Source: Treponema sp.
GTDB taxonomy: Bacteria; Spirochaetota; Spirochaetia; Treponematales; Treponemataceae
Assembly (NCBI GenBank): GCA_017395545.1
Contig: JAFPUF010000091.1
Coordinates: 1 to 40,440 of the forward strand
Direction of reading: 5' to 3'
DNA: 40,440 nucleotides
Part shown: positions 34,227 to 40,440 of the stretch, in pieces
Numbering within the stretch: the stretch's first letter is position 1
Layout of the letters: every line of letters begins with the position of its first letter
Notes under the pieces: model-generated
Database searches by the model: none
Seen by the model: only the letters and a program-made list of their open reading frames with translations
Told to the model about the DNA's origin: nothing
Program-made: the position numbers and the translations under genes

Positions 34227-34367
34227 TCAGAACCGTAAAATTGTTTTCAGGCCGAAAGGAGCGTTCACTTCTAAATCAAAAAGTTTATTCAGAAAAAAGA
34301 ATGTATAAAGCATAATGCATCCAAAAACGAGGAGTTTAATTGTTTTTACGAAAAGTCTTATTATCAT
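34227..34367 (-). CDS. 46-aa membrane miniprotein
   Basis: A short gene starting at the ATG at 34367, fixed by an ideal Shine-Dalgarno (GGAGG, 5-nt spacing). The product begins MIIRLFVKTIKLLVFGCIMLY, a basic tail followed by one hydrophobic helix (about residues 10-28), and ends NAPFGLKTILRF. It is a predicted single-pass inner-membrane protein. A longer reading to 34433 has no Shine-Dalgarno. No family is recognised. It lies upstream of the Sel1-like gene on the same strand, 64 bp apart, and is divergent from asnS. Confidence 0.65.
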   Translation of the reverse strand: MIIRLFVKTIKLLVFGCIMLYTFFFLNKLFDLEVNAPFGLKTILRF

Positions 34368-34466
34368 AATTGCCTCCGGTTTAAAAGTGGAAAATTGATT
34401 TATGTAAGATAATATAGTTTTCTGAAGGCTCAAATTTGTATTTCAGTGGAAAAAAAATTCCCAAAG

Positions 34467-34475
34467 TGATACACT
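34467..34475 (+). promoter_or_regulatory. asnS extended -10 promoter, apparently leaderless
   Basis: TGATACACT is an extended -10 (TGn plus TACACT). Its last base is 9 nt from the A of the asnS ATG at 34484, so the transcript should begin 0-2 nt before the start codon. There is no Shine-Dalgarno (AGCCAATT) and no strong -35, which an extended -10 can do without. Confidence 0.55.
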
Positions 34476-34483
34476 AGCCAATT

Positions 34484-35932
34484 ATGAAAACAGAACTAAT
34501 CAAAGACCTTCTTACTTCTAAACCGGACGGAAGAATCGTTACCGTCTGCGGATGGGTTCGCACAATGCGCGACTCAAAGAACCTCGTCTTCATTCAGGTG
34601 AACGACGGAAGCTGCTTCGCAAACATTCAGCTCACTTTTGACAGACAGAATCCTTCAAATCCTAATAACGCATCTTCAATCGAAAACGCACTTTCAAATA
34701 TCTCAACCGGAGCTTCTCTTAAAGCCACAGGAAAACTCATCGAGTCTCCGGCTTCAGGACAGGCAGTCGAAGTCAACCTCGAGACTCTCGAAGTTTTGGG
34801 AAAATGTCCTTCTGACTACCCTATCCAGAAAAAAGCCGCAACAATGGAATTCCTCCGCGAGAACGCTCACCTTCGTGCGCGCACAAACACTTTCGGAGCC
34901 GTTTTCCGAATGCGAAGCCAGATGGCATTCGCGCTTCACACTTTCTTCCAGGAGCGCGGTTTCTACTATATCAATACTCCTGAAATCACCTGCTCTGACT
35001 GTGAAGGCGCAGGCGAAATGTTCCAGATTACAACCCTTTCCCTCGAAAAAATCGCAGAAACAGCAATCGAGAAAGGAGCTGCCGGCATGAAAAAAGAAGA
35101 TGCCGCAAAACTCGTAAACTACAACAAGGACTTCTTCGGAAAGCAGGCTTCGCTCACAGTTTCAGGCCAGCTCGAAGCAGAAACTCTGGCAACGGCTCTC
35201 GGCCGCGTATATACCTTCGGACCGACATTCCGTGCCGAAAACTCAAACACAACACGCCACCTCGCAGAGTTCTGGATGTGTGAGCCTGAGATGGCGTTCT
35301 TCGACCTTGAAGACGACATGGACATTCAGGAAGAGTTCATCAAATATCTTCTCAACTGGGCGCTCACAAAATGCTCAGAGGACATGGAATTCTTCAACAA
35401 GCGGATCCAGCCGGGAGTCATCGACACACTCAGACACGTTGTCGAAACTCCGTTCAAGCGCGTTTCATACACAGAGGCAGTTGCCGAGCTTGAGAAACAC
35501 GCTGACGAATTCGAGTTCAAGCCGTACTGGGGCTGCGATTTGGCAACTGAGCACGAGCGATATTTGACCGAAAAAATCTACAAATGCCCTGTAATGGTCT
35601 ACAACTATCCGAAAGAAATCAAGGCCTTCTACATGAAGCTCAACGACGACGGAAAAACAGTAAAAGCTGTTGACGTTCTCGTTCCTGGCCTTGGTGAAAT
35701 CATCGGTGGATCTGAGCGTGAAGAAAGCTACGACAAGCTTCTTGCACGAATCAACGAGCTTGGTCTTAAACCGGAAGATTACAGCTGGTACCTCGACCTC
35801 AGAAAGTTCGGAACTGTTCCTCACTCAGGATTCGGCCTTGGATTTGAGCGACTTCTTCTGTATGTAACAGGCATGCAGAACATCCGCGACGTAATCCCGT
35901 ATCCTCGCGCTCCGAAACTCGCAGACTTCTAA
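34484..35932 (+). CDS. asnS: Asparaginyl-tRNA synthetase
   Basis: A 482-aa class IIb aminoacyl-tRNA synthetase that charges tRNA-Asn. The N-terminal OB-fold anticodon-binding domain is seen (TVCGWVRTMRDSKNLVFIQVNDGSCFANIQL). Class II motif 1 follows (FRMRSQMAFALHTFFQERGFYYINTPEITCSDCEGAG), then motif 2 (YTFGPTFRAENSNTTRHLAEFWMCEPEMAF) and motif 3 (HSGFGLGFERLLLYVTGMQNIRDVIPYPR). The conserved GAGEMFQ and the motif 2 loop distinguish AsnRS from AspRS. It is a single-gene unit followed by a long hairpin that can terminate it. Confidence 0.98.
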   Translation: MKTELIKDLLTSKPDGRIVTVCGWVRTMRDSKNLVFIQVNDGSCFANIQLTFDRQNPSNPNNASSIENALSNISTGASLKATGKLIESPASGQAVEVNLETLEVLGKCPSDYPIQKKAATMEFLRENAHLRARTNTFGAVFRMRSQMAFALHTFFQERGFYYINTPEITCSDCEGAGEMFQITTLSLEKIAETAIEKGAAGMKKEDAAKLVNYNKDFFGKQASLTVSGQLEAETLATALGRVYTFGPTFRAENSNTTRHLAEFWMCEPEMAFFDLEDDMDIQEEFIKYLLNWALTKCSEDMEFFNKRIQPGVIDTLRHVVETPFKRVSYTEAVAELEKHADEFEFKPYWGCDLATEHERYLTEKIYKCPVMVYNYPKEIKAFYMKLNDDGKTVKAVDVLVPGLGEIIGGSEREESYDKLLARINELGLKPEDYSWYLDLRKFGTVPHSGFGLGFERLLLYVTGMQNIRDVIPYPRAPKLADF

Positions 35933-35939
35933 AATATCA

Positions 35940-36010
35940 GACGCAGATTAACGCAGATACACGCGGATTTTTATCTGTGTTCATCTGCGTGCATCCGCGT
36001 CAATTTTTTT
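35940..36010 (+). repeat. Long inverted repeat, probable terminator of asnS
   Basis: Positions 35940-36001 form a 62-bp imperfect inverted repeat. The left arm has GACGCAGATTAACGCAGAT and ACACGCGGAT, the right arm ATCTGTGTTCATCTGCGT and GCATCCGCGTC, around a TTTTT loop. A run of T residues follows (36004-36011), so it can act as a rho-independent terminator for asnS. Its internal words are repeated (ACGCAGATTAACGCAGAT). A half copy lies at 5723-5747. I know this word family from intergenic regions of several bacterial phyla. Confidence 0.75.
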
Positions 36011-36019
36011 TATTCAGTA

Positions 36020-37300
36020 ATGAACAACAAAACGCCTAGAAAACTCACTTTCGTCACATTCTCTCAGAGTATTTTTCTTACTACAAAATACTTTTTGCAG
36101 AACAGGCTTCTGTCTTTTGCGGGTTCTTGTGCATTCAGCTTTCTGTTCTCGGTTTTCCCGCTTTTTATGATGGTCGTCATGGTGCTGGTGAGGTTTCTGC
36201 ACGCCTCACCGAAAACCGTGTCAGCCATTATTTCTGCAATCCCTGAGCTTGAGAAATATTTCAACTCAGAATCTGTAATTGAGTCAGTTCAGTCCATAAA
36301 ATCAATCAGTTCATTCGAAATTGTCGCAGGAATCTTCGTTCTCTGGATGGCACGCCGTTTTTTTGCTTCGATTTTCGACTCAATGCAGAACATTTTTCAC
36401 ATGCAGACTAAGAGAAAGGCACTCTTCAATCAGGTCCTCACTTTCGTGACGGAAATCGTGATTGTTCTGATTTCTTCCGCAGTTCTTTTCGCATACATTT
36501 CACTTCAGACAATTACATCAATCGATTTTTTTAAGAATATTCCGCAGCTGGAATTCCTGTACAAGGGAATTCTTTCCGGCGAATTCATAAGGATTCTTCC
36601 GAACCTTCTGATTCTTGCGGTGACAGTCGTTCTTTTCAGGACCGGGTCCGGCACAAAACCTCATTTTCTCCTCTGTTTTTTCACAAGCACTCTCTGCACC
36701 GTTTCCTTCTGGGTCTTCCGAATCATAATGCACTACTTTCTGAACATCGGGCAGTACAATATGATTTACGGAGTTTTAGGACATGTCATCATCCTTTTCA
36801 TGGACATTTTCTTTTTCTTCGTATTCTTCCTTGTTTTTGCACAGTTCATCTATGTGGTTCAGTTTTTTGACGAGCTTCTTCTTGGTGAACTTTATCTTCT
36901 TCCGAAAATCGAGCAGCACGGACTCGGGGCTGGAATCAAAAGGGCTTTTTTCATCCGGCCTGATTTACTTATCGCAAAAAACAAGACAAATGTTTTTTCT
37001 TACAAACCGGGAGAAATAATCTTCAACAAGGGCGACAGCGACACTTATGCGTACTACATCATAAAAGGCAGCGTAAAATTCGTATCTGAGAATAAAAATT
37101 CCGATGACTTCTACCGCGCCCACCGTGGAGAAATTTTCGGCGAGACTTCGTGCATCCTGGAAAGAACCCGCACAACGACGGCAATCGCAGTCATCTCAAC
37201 AAGGCTCATAAAAATCGAAAGCGAGAGATTCCGCTTCCTTATCCGCCAGAATCCCGAAGCAGCAAAAAAAATCCTGAGACAGATAAGCCCGTTCTTCTAG
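36020..37300 (+). CDS. YihY/BrkB-family membrane protein fused to cyclic-nucleotide-binding domain
   Basis: A 426-aa protein. Residues 1-290 form a polytopic YihY/BrkB membrane domain with about six helices (AGSCAFSFLFSVFPLFMMVVMVLVRFL, then FEIVAGIFVLWMARRFFASIFDSMQNIF, and IYGVLGHVIILFMDIFFFFVFFLVFAQFIYV). Residues about 323-425 form a CRP-type cNMP-binding domain (YKPGEIIFNKGDSDTYAYYIIKGSVKF). Its phosphate-binding cassette is RGEIFGETSCILERTRTTTA, with FGE at 373-375 and Arg384 in place. YihY-like proteins have no settled function. The fusion predicts a membrane activity gated by a cytoplasmic nucleotide. The start lacks a Shine-Dalgarno. No DNA-binding HTH follows the cNMP fold. Confidence 0.88.
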   Translation: MNNKTPRKLTFVTFSQSIFLTTKYFLQNRLLSFAGSCAFSFLFSVFPLFMMVVMVLVRFLHASPKTVSAIISAIPELEKYFNSESVIESVQSIKSISSFEIVAGIFVLWMARRFFASIFDSMQNIFHMQTKRKALFNQVLTFVTEIVIVLISSAVLFAYISLQTITSIDFFKNIPQLEFLYKGILSGEFIRILPNLLILAVTVVLFRTGSGTKPHFLLCFFTSTLCTVSFWVFRIIMHYFLNIGQYNMIYGVLGHVIILFMDIFFFFVFFLVFAQFIYVVQFFDELLLGELYLLPKIEQHGLGAGIKRAFFIRPDLLIAKNKTNVFSYKPGEIIFNKGDSDTYAYYIIKGSVKFVSENKNSDDFYRAHRGEIFGETSCILERTRTTTAIAVISTRLIKIESERFRFLIRQNPEAAKKILRQISPFF

Positions 37301-37373
37301 TTCAAATGTCGAGTTTTGAATTTACGGGCTTTCCAAAAATTGAACTTAATCACTCACAATCAAAACTTGCTCC

Positions 37374-37450
37374 CGGAGAGCTATGCCCGCAGAGCGGATT
37401 CGTGCCGTAACCGAACAAGCGCGACAACGAAGGCGCCAGTCGCTTCCCGA
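37374..37450. repeat. Possible degenerate hairpin-repeat relic
   Basis: The gap 37301-37585 (285 bp) holds a GC-rich patch unlike the flanking A/T-rich DNA. It shares AGCTATGC and GCGGA, in the same order and spacing class, with the hairpin repeat inside rimO, preceded by CGGAG/CCGAG. GAAGGCG and CGCTTC can pair weakly near its end. It is probably an eroded copy. No coding potential was recognised here. Confidence 0.35.
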
Positions 37451-37503
37451 AAGTTTTCAATAACACAAAAATCTCTTTTTTCAAAAAAATTTTTTATTAC
37501 CCA

Positions 37504-37560
37504 TTGACATAGTAGGTAATCTTTTTGTATATTATACCTATCTACCTAGTAGGAATATAA
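37504..37560 (+). promoter_or_regulatory. metY-cysK promoter with three TAGG-box operator sites
   Basis: A -35 TTGACA (37504-37509) and a -10 TATATT (37528-37533) have an 18-bp spacer. Three related boxes surround them: TAGTAGGTAAT (37510-37520, plus), ATTATACCTATCTA (37531-37544, the inverse of TAGATAGGTATAAT) and TAGTAGGAATATAA (37547-37560, plus). The last two form an imperfect inverted repeat over the predicted start point near 37540, a repressor arrangement. The word type resembles Rrf2-family (CymR/IscR-like) operators, which often control cysteine genes. The regulator itself is not in the window. Confidence 0.7.
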
Positions 37561-37585
37561 AATTATTTACAAAAAGGAGCATATT

Positions 37586-38869
37586 ATGGCAAATTACAAA
37601 TTCGAGACACTTCAGTTACACGTTGGACAGGAAAGCGCAGACCCGGCAACAGACGCACGCGCAGTTCCTATTTATCAGACAACTTCGTATGTTTTCCACA
37701 ATTCAAAACATGCAGCTGACCGGTTCGGTCTTGCTGACGCAGGAAACATTTACGGCCGCCTTACAAACACAACGCAGGAAGTTTTTGAAAAACGAATTGC
37801 GGCTCTTGAAGGCGGAAGCGCTGCCCTTGCAGTTGCATCTGGAGCAGCAGCAATCAGCTACACAATTCAGGCGCTTGCTGCAAACGGCGGTCATATCGTA
37901 GCACAGAAAACAATCTACGGCGGTTCATACAACCTTCTTGCACACACACTCCCGCAGTACGGAATCACGACAACTTTCGTTGATGCACACAATCTTTCTG
38001 AACTCGAAGGCGCAATCAAAGAGAATACACGCGCAGTTTACCTTGAGACTCTCGGAAACCCGAACTCAGACATCCCGAACATCGATGAAATCGCGAAAAT
38101 CGCTCACAAACACGGTCTTCCGGTTGTCGTTGACAACACATTCGGAACTCCTTACCTTATCCGCCCGTTTGAGCACGGAGCTGACATCGTAGTTCACTCT
38201 GCTACAAAATTCATCGGCGGCCATGGAACTACTCTCGGCGGAATCATCGTTGAGAGCGGAAAATTCGACTGGAAAAAGAGCGGAAAATACGCAAACATCG
38301 CCGAACCAAACCCAAGCTACCACGGAATTTCTTTCTACGATGCAGTAGGACCAGCAGCTTTCGTAACATACATCCGTGCAATTCTTCTCCGCGACACAGG
38401 AGCTACAATTTCTCCGTTCAACGCATTCCTTCTTCTTCAGGGAACTGAGACTCTCTCACTCCGTCTCGACCGCCATGCTGAGAACACAAAGAAAGTCGTA
38501 GAATTTTTGAAGAATCATCCGAAAGTTGCAAAGGTAAACCACCCTTCACTTCCTGAGCATCCGGATCACGCGCTCTACGAGAAATATTTCCCGAACGGCG
38601 GCGCTTCAATCTTCACCTTTGAGATTAAGGGCGGAAAAGAGGCTGCATGGGCTTTCATCGACAACCTTAAGATTTTCAGCCTTCTTGCAAATGTCGCTGA
38701 CGTTAAGTCTCTCGTAATTCACCCGGCTTCTACAACCCACTCACAGCTCAGCGACGCTGAACTTGCTGATCAGGGCATCACTCAGAGCACAATCCGACTC
38801 TCAATCGGAACCGAACATATTGACGACATCATCGCTGATTTGGAAAATGGATTCAGCGCAGTCAAATAA
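37586..38869 (+). CDS. metY: O-acetylhomoserine sulfhydrylase (PLP-dependent)
   Basis: A 427-aa Cys/Met-metabolism PLP enzyme, expected to make homocysteine from O-acetylhomoserine and sulfide. Landmarks: ETLQLHVGQESADPATDARAVPIYQTTSYVF at the N-terminus, the YGRLTNTTQEVFEKRIAALEGG segment, VVVDNTFGTPYLIRPFEHGADIVVHSATKF with the PLP lysine in SATKF, and ASTTHSQLSDAELADQGI near the C-terminus. The length and the NTFGTPYLIRPFEHGADIV pattern favour MetY over cystathionine gamma-synthase or -lyase. The Shine-Dalgarno is AAGGAG. cysK follows after 27 bp, so both enzymes that fix sulfide are co-transcribed. Confidence 0.95.
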   Translation: MANYKFETLQLHVGQESADPATDARAVPIYQTTSYVFHNSKHAADRFGLADAGNIYGRLTNTTQEVFEKRIAALEGGSAALAVASGAAAISYTIQALAANGGHIVAQKTIYGGSYNLLAHTLPQYGITTTFVDAHNLSELEGAIKENTRAVYLETLGNPNSDIPNIDEIAKIAHKHGLPVVVDNTFGTPYLIRPFEHGADIVVHSATKFIGGHGTTLGGIIVESGKFDWKKSGKYANIAEPNPSYHGISFYDAVGPAAFVTYIRAILLRDTGATISPFNAFLLLQGTETLSLRLDRHAENTKKVVEFLKNHPKVAKVNHPSLPEHPDHALYEKYFPNGGASIFTFEIKGGKEAAWAFIDNLKIFSLLANVADVKSLVIHPASTTHSQLSDAELADQGITQSTIRLSIGTEHIDDIIADLENGFSAVK

Positions 38870-38896
38870 TGCTAATAAAAAAATAAGGAGAAATAT

Positions 38897-39835
38897 ATGG
38901 CAGACATCAAACAGAGTGCACTTGAGCTGATTGGAAAAACACCACTTCTTCAGCTGAACGGTTATTCTAAAAAAGCAGGAATCACAAATGCAACGATTCT
39001 TGCAAAACTCGAATACCTGAACCCGGCCGGAAGCGTCAAGGACCGCATCGCCCTCGCAATGATTGAGGACGCAGAGGAAAAAGGAATCCTGAAACCAGGC
39101 GCTACAATCATCGAGCCGACCAGCGGTAACACAGGAATCGGTCTTGCAGCAGTAGCTGCAGCAAAGGGCTATCATGCAATCCTTACACTGCCTGAGACAA
39201 TGAGCGTTGAGAGACGAAACCTTCTTAAGGCTTACGGTGCAGAAATCGTCCTCACAGAGGGCGCAAAAGGCATGAAAGGCGCAATCGCAAAGGCTGAGGA
39301 ACTTCACGCAGCAAACCCGAATTCAATCATTCCGGGACAGTTCGTAAACCCGGCAAACCCGGCTGTTCACAAAAAGACAACAGGTCCGGAAATCTGGGAA
39401 CAGACAGACGGAAAGGTTGACATCTTCGTTGCAGGCGTCGGAACCGGCGGAACTTTGACCGGTGTCGGCGAATACCTCAAGGAAAAGAACCCGAACGTAA
39501 AAATCGTCGCAGTTGAACCTGCAACAAGCCCGGTTCTTTCAAAGGGAACTGCTGGAGCACACAAAATTCAGGGAATCGGCGCAGGCTTTGTTCCTGACGT
39601 TCTGAACACAAAGATTTACGATGAGATCCTTCCGATTGAGAACGAAGACGCCTTTACAGAAGGCCGAGCATTTGCTGTAAGCGAGGGAATTCTTGTCGGA
39701 ATTTCTTCTGGTGCAGCGCTCAAAGCAGCAAAAATTCTTGCTGAACGGCCGGAAAACAAAGGAAAGAACATCGTAGTTCTTCTTCCGGACTCAGGCGACC
39801 GCTACCTTAGCACATCACTTTTCAGCGGAAACTAA
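38897..39835 (+). CDS. cysK: Cysteine synthase A (O-acetylserine sulfhydrylase)
   Basis: A 312-aa PLP enzyme forming cysteine from O-acetylserine and sulfide. It shows [14 protein letters not shown] at the N-terminus, the PLP lysine in [15 protein letters not shown], the substrate loop [20 protein letters not shown], the phosphate-binding [15 protein letters not shown] and the C-terminal [11 protein letters not shown]. Length and motifs match CysK rather than CysM. An AAGGAGA Shine-Dalgarno is present. It is the second gene of the metY-cysK unit and is followed directly by a strong terminator. Confidence 0.97.
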   Translation: MADIKQSALELIGKTPLLQLNGYSKKAGITNATILAKLEYLNPAGSVKDRIALAMIEDAEEKGILKPGATIIEPTSGNTGIGLAAVAAAKGYHAILTLPETMSVERRNLLKAYGAEIVLTEGAKGMKGAIAKAEELHAANPNSIIPGQFVNPANPAVHKKTTGPEIWEQTDGKVDIFVAGVGTGGTLTGVGEYLKEKNPNVKIVAVEPATSPVLSKGTAGAHKIQGIGAGFVPDVLNTKIYDEILPIENEDAFTEGRAFAVSEGILVGISSGAALKAAKILAERPENKGKNIVVLLPDSGDRYLSTSLFSGN

Positions 39836-39836
39836 C

Positions 39837-39866
39837 AAAAAGGGGAGTTTTTTCTCCCCTTTTTTT
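39837..39866 (+). terminator. Rho-independent terminator of metY-cysK
   Basis: AAAAAGGGGAG (39837-39847), a TTTTTT loop and CTCCCCTTTTT (39854-39864) form a perfect 11-bp stem continuing into a T-run. It starts 2 nt after the cysK stop. The A-rich left arm lets it work to some degree in either direction. Confidence 0.93.
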
Positions 39867-39877
39867 CAAAAACTTTT

Positions 39878-39909
39878 CTGATGACTTTCATCAGTTTTTC
39901 TGATATTAT
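39878..39909 (+). promoter_or_regulatory. Overlapping ATCAG/CTGAT hairpins and extended -10 of the FliL-like gene
   Basis: CTGATGA-CTT-TCATCAG (39878-39894) is a perfect 7-bp hairpin followed by TTTTT. ATCAG-TTTTT-CTGAT (39890-39904) competes with it for the same ATCAG. TGATATTAT (39901-39909) is an extended -10, with ATGACT (39881-39886) as -35 at 17 bp, and the ATG at 39918 is 9 nt beyond the -10. The first hairpin may serve as a second terminator, an operator, or both. Confidence 0.5.
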
Positions 39910-39917
39910 CATCTGAA

Positions 39918-40394
39918 ATGAAAGATCTTACGCTTAATAAAATTCTTCTTCTGATAATCGCAGGCCCCCTGCTTTTCATAATCGCATTCTCTGCAATCGC
40001 GCTCTGCACTAAAAACGTGCATCCTGGAGAAGGCTTACGGCGTGAAGACCCGAACCCTTCTTCAGTCTCAAAATCAAAAACCGCCTTCAACGAAATCGGC
40101 CAGATACGCACCTTCACCCGCGAAGAAGGCGACGGAACAGAAAAAAGCGTTGTCCTTCTCACACCATGGTTCGAATACGACGGAACGGACACCGCTTTTT
40201 ACGAAGAGCTCGACCGTAAGCATCTGAGCACGAAATCCCTCATAACGAATTATTTTTCAACCCGCACAAAAACCGAGCTTTTTCAGAAAGGTGAAGAAAA
40301 AATCAAGGAAGAACTCAAAGCCCTTGTAAACGATACGCTCGTCCTCGGAAAAATATCAAAAATCTACTTCAACGACTATCTTTTCTTAGATTAA
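39918..40394 (+). CDS. FliL-like single-pass membrane protein
   Basis: A 158-aa protein with an N-terminal membrane helix (about residues 8-30, ILLLIIAGPLLFIIAFSAIAL) and a periplasmic domain. The C-terminal part, STKSLITNYFSTRTKTELFQKGEEKIKEELKALVNDTL followed by GKISKIYFNDYLF, matches the FliL family pattern (a short F...T..EL helix, KxKxEL helix, then GKIxxIYFxDF at the end). FliL proteins associate with the flagellar stator. This copy lies beside sulfur-metabolism genes and not in a motor operon, so it may be a paralogue. No Shine-Dalgarno is present. The gene after it has one. Confidence 0.75.
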   Translation: MKDLTLNKILLLIIAGPLLFIIAFSAIALCTKNVHPGEGLRREDPNPSSVSKSKTAFNEIGQIRTFTREEGDGTEKSVVLLTPWFEYDGTDTAFYEELDRKHLSTKSLITNYFSTRTKTELFQKGEEKIKEELKALVNDTLVLGKISKIYFNDYLFLD

Positions 40395-40415
40395 AAGTCA
40401 CAACAGGAGAATTTT

Positions 40416-40440
40416 ATGAATCAAATCACATCCCCGGCAG
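40416..40440 (+). CDS. Start of a gene cut by the window edge
   Basis: ATG at 40416 follows AGGAGA at 40405-40410 with good spacing, 21 bp after the FliL-like gene stop. Only MNQITSPA is visible, so nothing can be said of its product. It is probably co-transcribed with the FliL-like gene. Confidence 0.6.

Noticed and set aside
34368..34433. 22-residue extension of the small membrane protein
   Set aside because: No ribosome binding site precedes it, and it would include the GGAGG used by the ATG at 34367.
35465..35824. 119-codon frame opposite asnS
   Set aside because: It is antisense to conserved class II motifs, with no ribosome binding site or recognisable product.
37301..37585. Riboswitch (SAM or similar) ahead of metY
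   Set aside because: The transcript from the recognised promoter begins near 37540, leaving too little leader for a riboswitch. No conserved core was seen.
38801..39307. 168-codon frame opposite metY-cysK
   Set aside because: It spans the ends of two real genes and an intergenic Shine-Dalgarno. It is Cys-rich, as expected from antisense reading.
1..40440. CRISPR array, tRNA, rRNA, prophage or intact insertion sequence
   Set aside because: No regularly spaced repeats, cloverleaf sequences, rRNA segments, phage genes or transposases were recognised. The only recombinase is the Xer protein in the division cluster.

Overview
The window looks like chromosome from a Treponema-type spirochaete, probably a host-associated (gut, rumen or oral) species. 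The evidence is a UPF0164/FadL-like outer-membrane barrel protein of the treponemal type, several lipoproteins with loose spirochaete lipoboxes, a csrA-fliW-flgL flagellar block, a diderm envelope set (LolA-like carrier, RodZ-like protein, FtsH) and moderate GC with A/T-rich gaps. The species cannot be fixed from sequence reading alone. No rRNA, tRNA, CRISPR array, prophage or intact insertion sequence was seen.

Layout. 1-4691: a large exported TPR/coiled-coil protein (-) and a divergent UPF0164 barrel protein (+). 4707-15637: a long minus-strand division and cell-wall cluster read as mraZ, rsmH, ftsL, murF, ftsW, ftsQ, ftsA, ftsZ, xerD, TPR lipoprotein, dprA. It starts from a sigma-70-like promoter covered by a 10-bp-periodic array of MraZ boxes. 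mraY, murD, murG, murC and ftsI are absent from the cluster. 15743-17721: flgL-fliW-csrA behind a possible sigma-28 promoter. 17737-20482: a PD-(D/E)XK-like nuclease candidate, an MBL-fold hydrolase and an orphan DbpA RNA-binding protein. 20511-24503: clpP with a UPF0158-GNAT fusion, and pcrA. 24681-27893: a 1070-aa lipoprotein, tail to tail with the next block. 27894-33348: ftsH-lolA-rodZ-rimO, tightly packed on the minus strand. 33485-34367: a Sel1-like protein and a 46-aa membrane protein. 34484-37300: asnS and a YihY/cyclic-nucleotide-binding fusion. 37504-39866: metY-cysK sulfur assimilation with an operator-like promoter and a strong terminator. 39918-40440: a FliL-like protein and the start of another gene. 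No gap without a gene exceeds 300 bases; the longest is about 285 bases (37301-37585).

Most distinctive observations. (1) The last 15 codons and stop of ftsL occur twice, about 100 bp apart. The two copies encode the identical peptide through synonymous codons only and are separated by a double-hairpin element, like a gene 3' end displaced by an integration or repeat insertion. (2) Dispersed repeats sit in frame inside genes: a roughly 59-codon triple-hairpin insert within rimO, and two copies of a GTTTCGACAGGCTC repeat forming the tail of FtsH. (3) Five genes that appear to begin transcription units and lack a Shine-Dalgarno sequence (clpP, asnS, pcrA, the FliL-like gene and the UPF0164 gene) all have a -10-like hexamer ending 8-9 nt before the ATG. 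This predicts leaderless mRNAs. (4) Unusual domain fusions are present: YihY-cNMP, UPF0158-GNAT and UPF0164-TPR.
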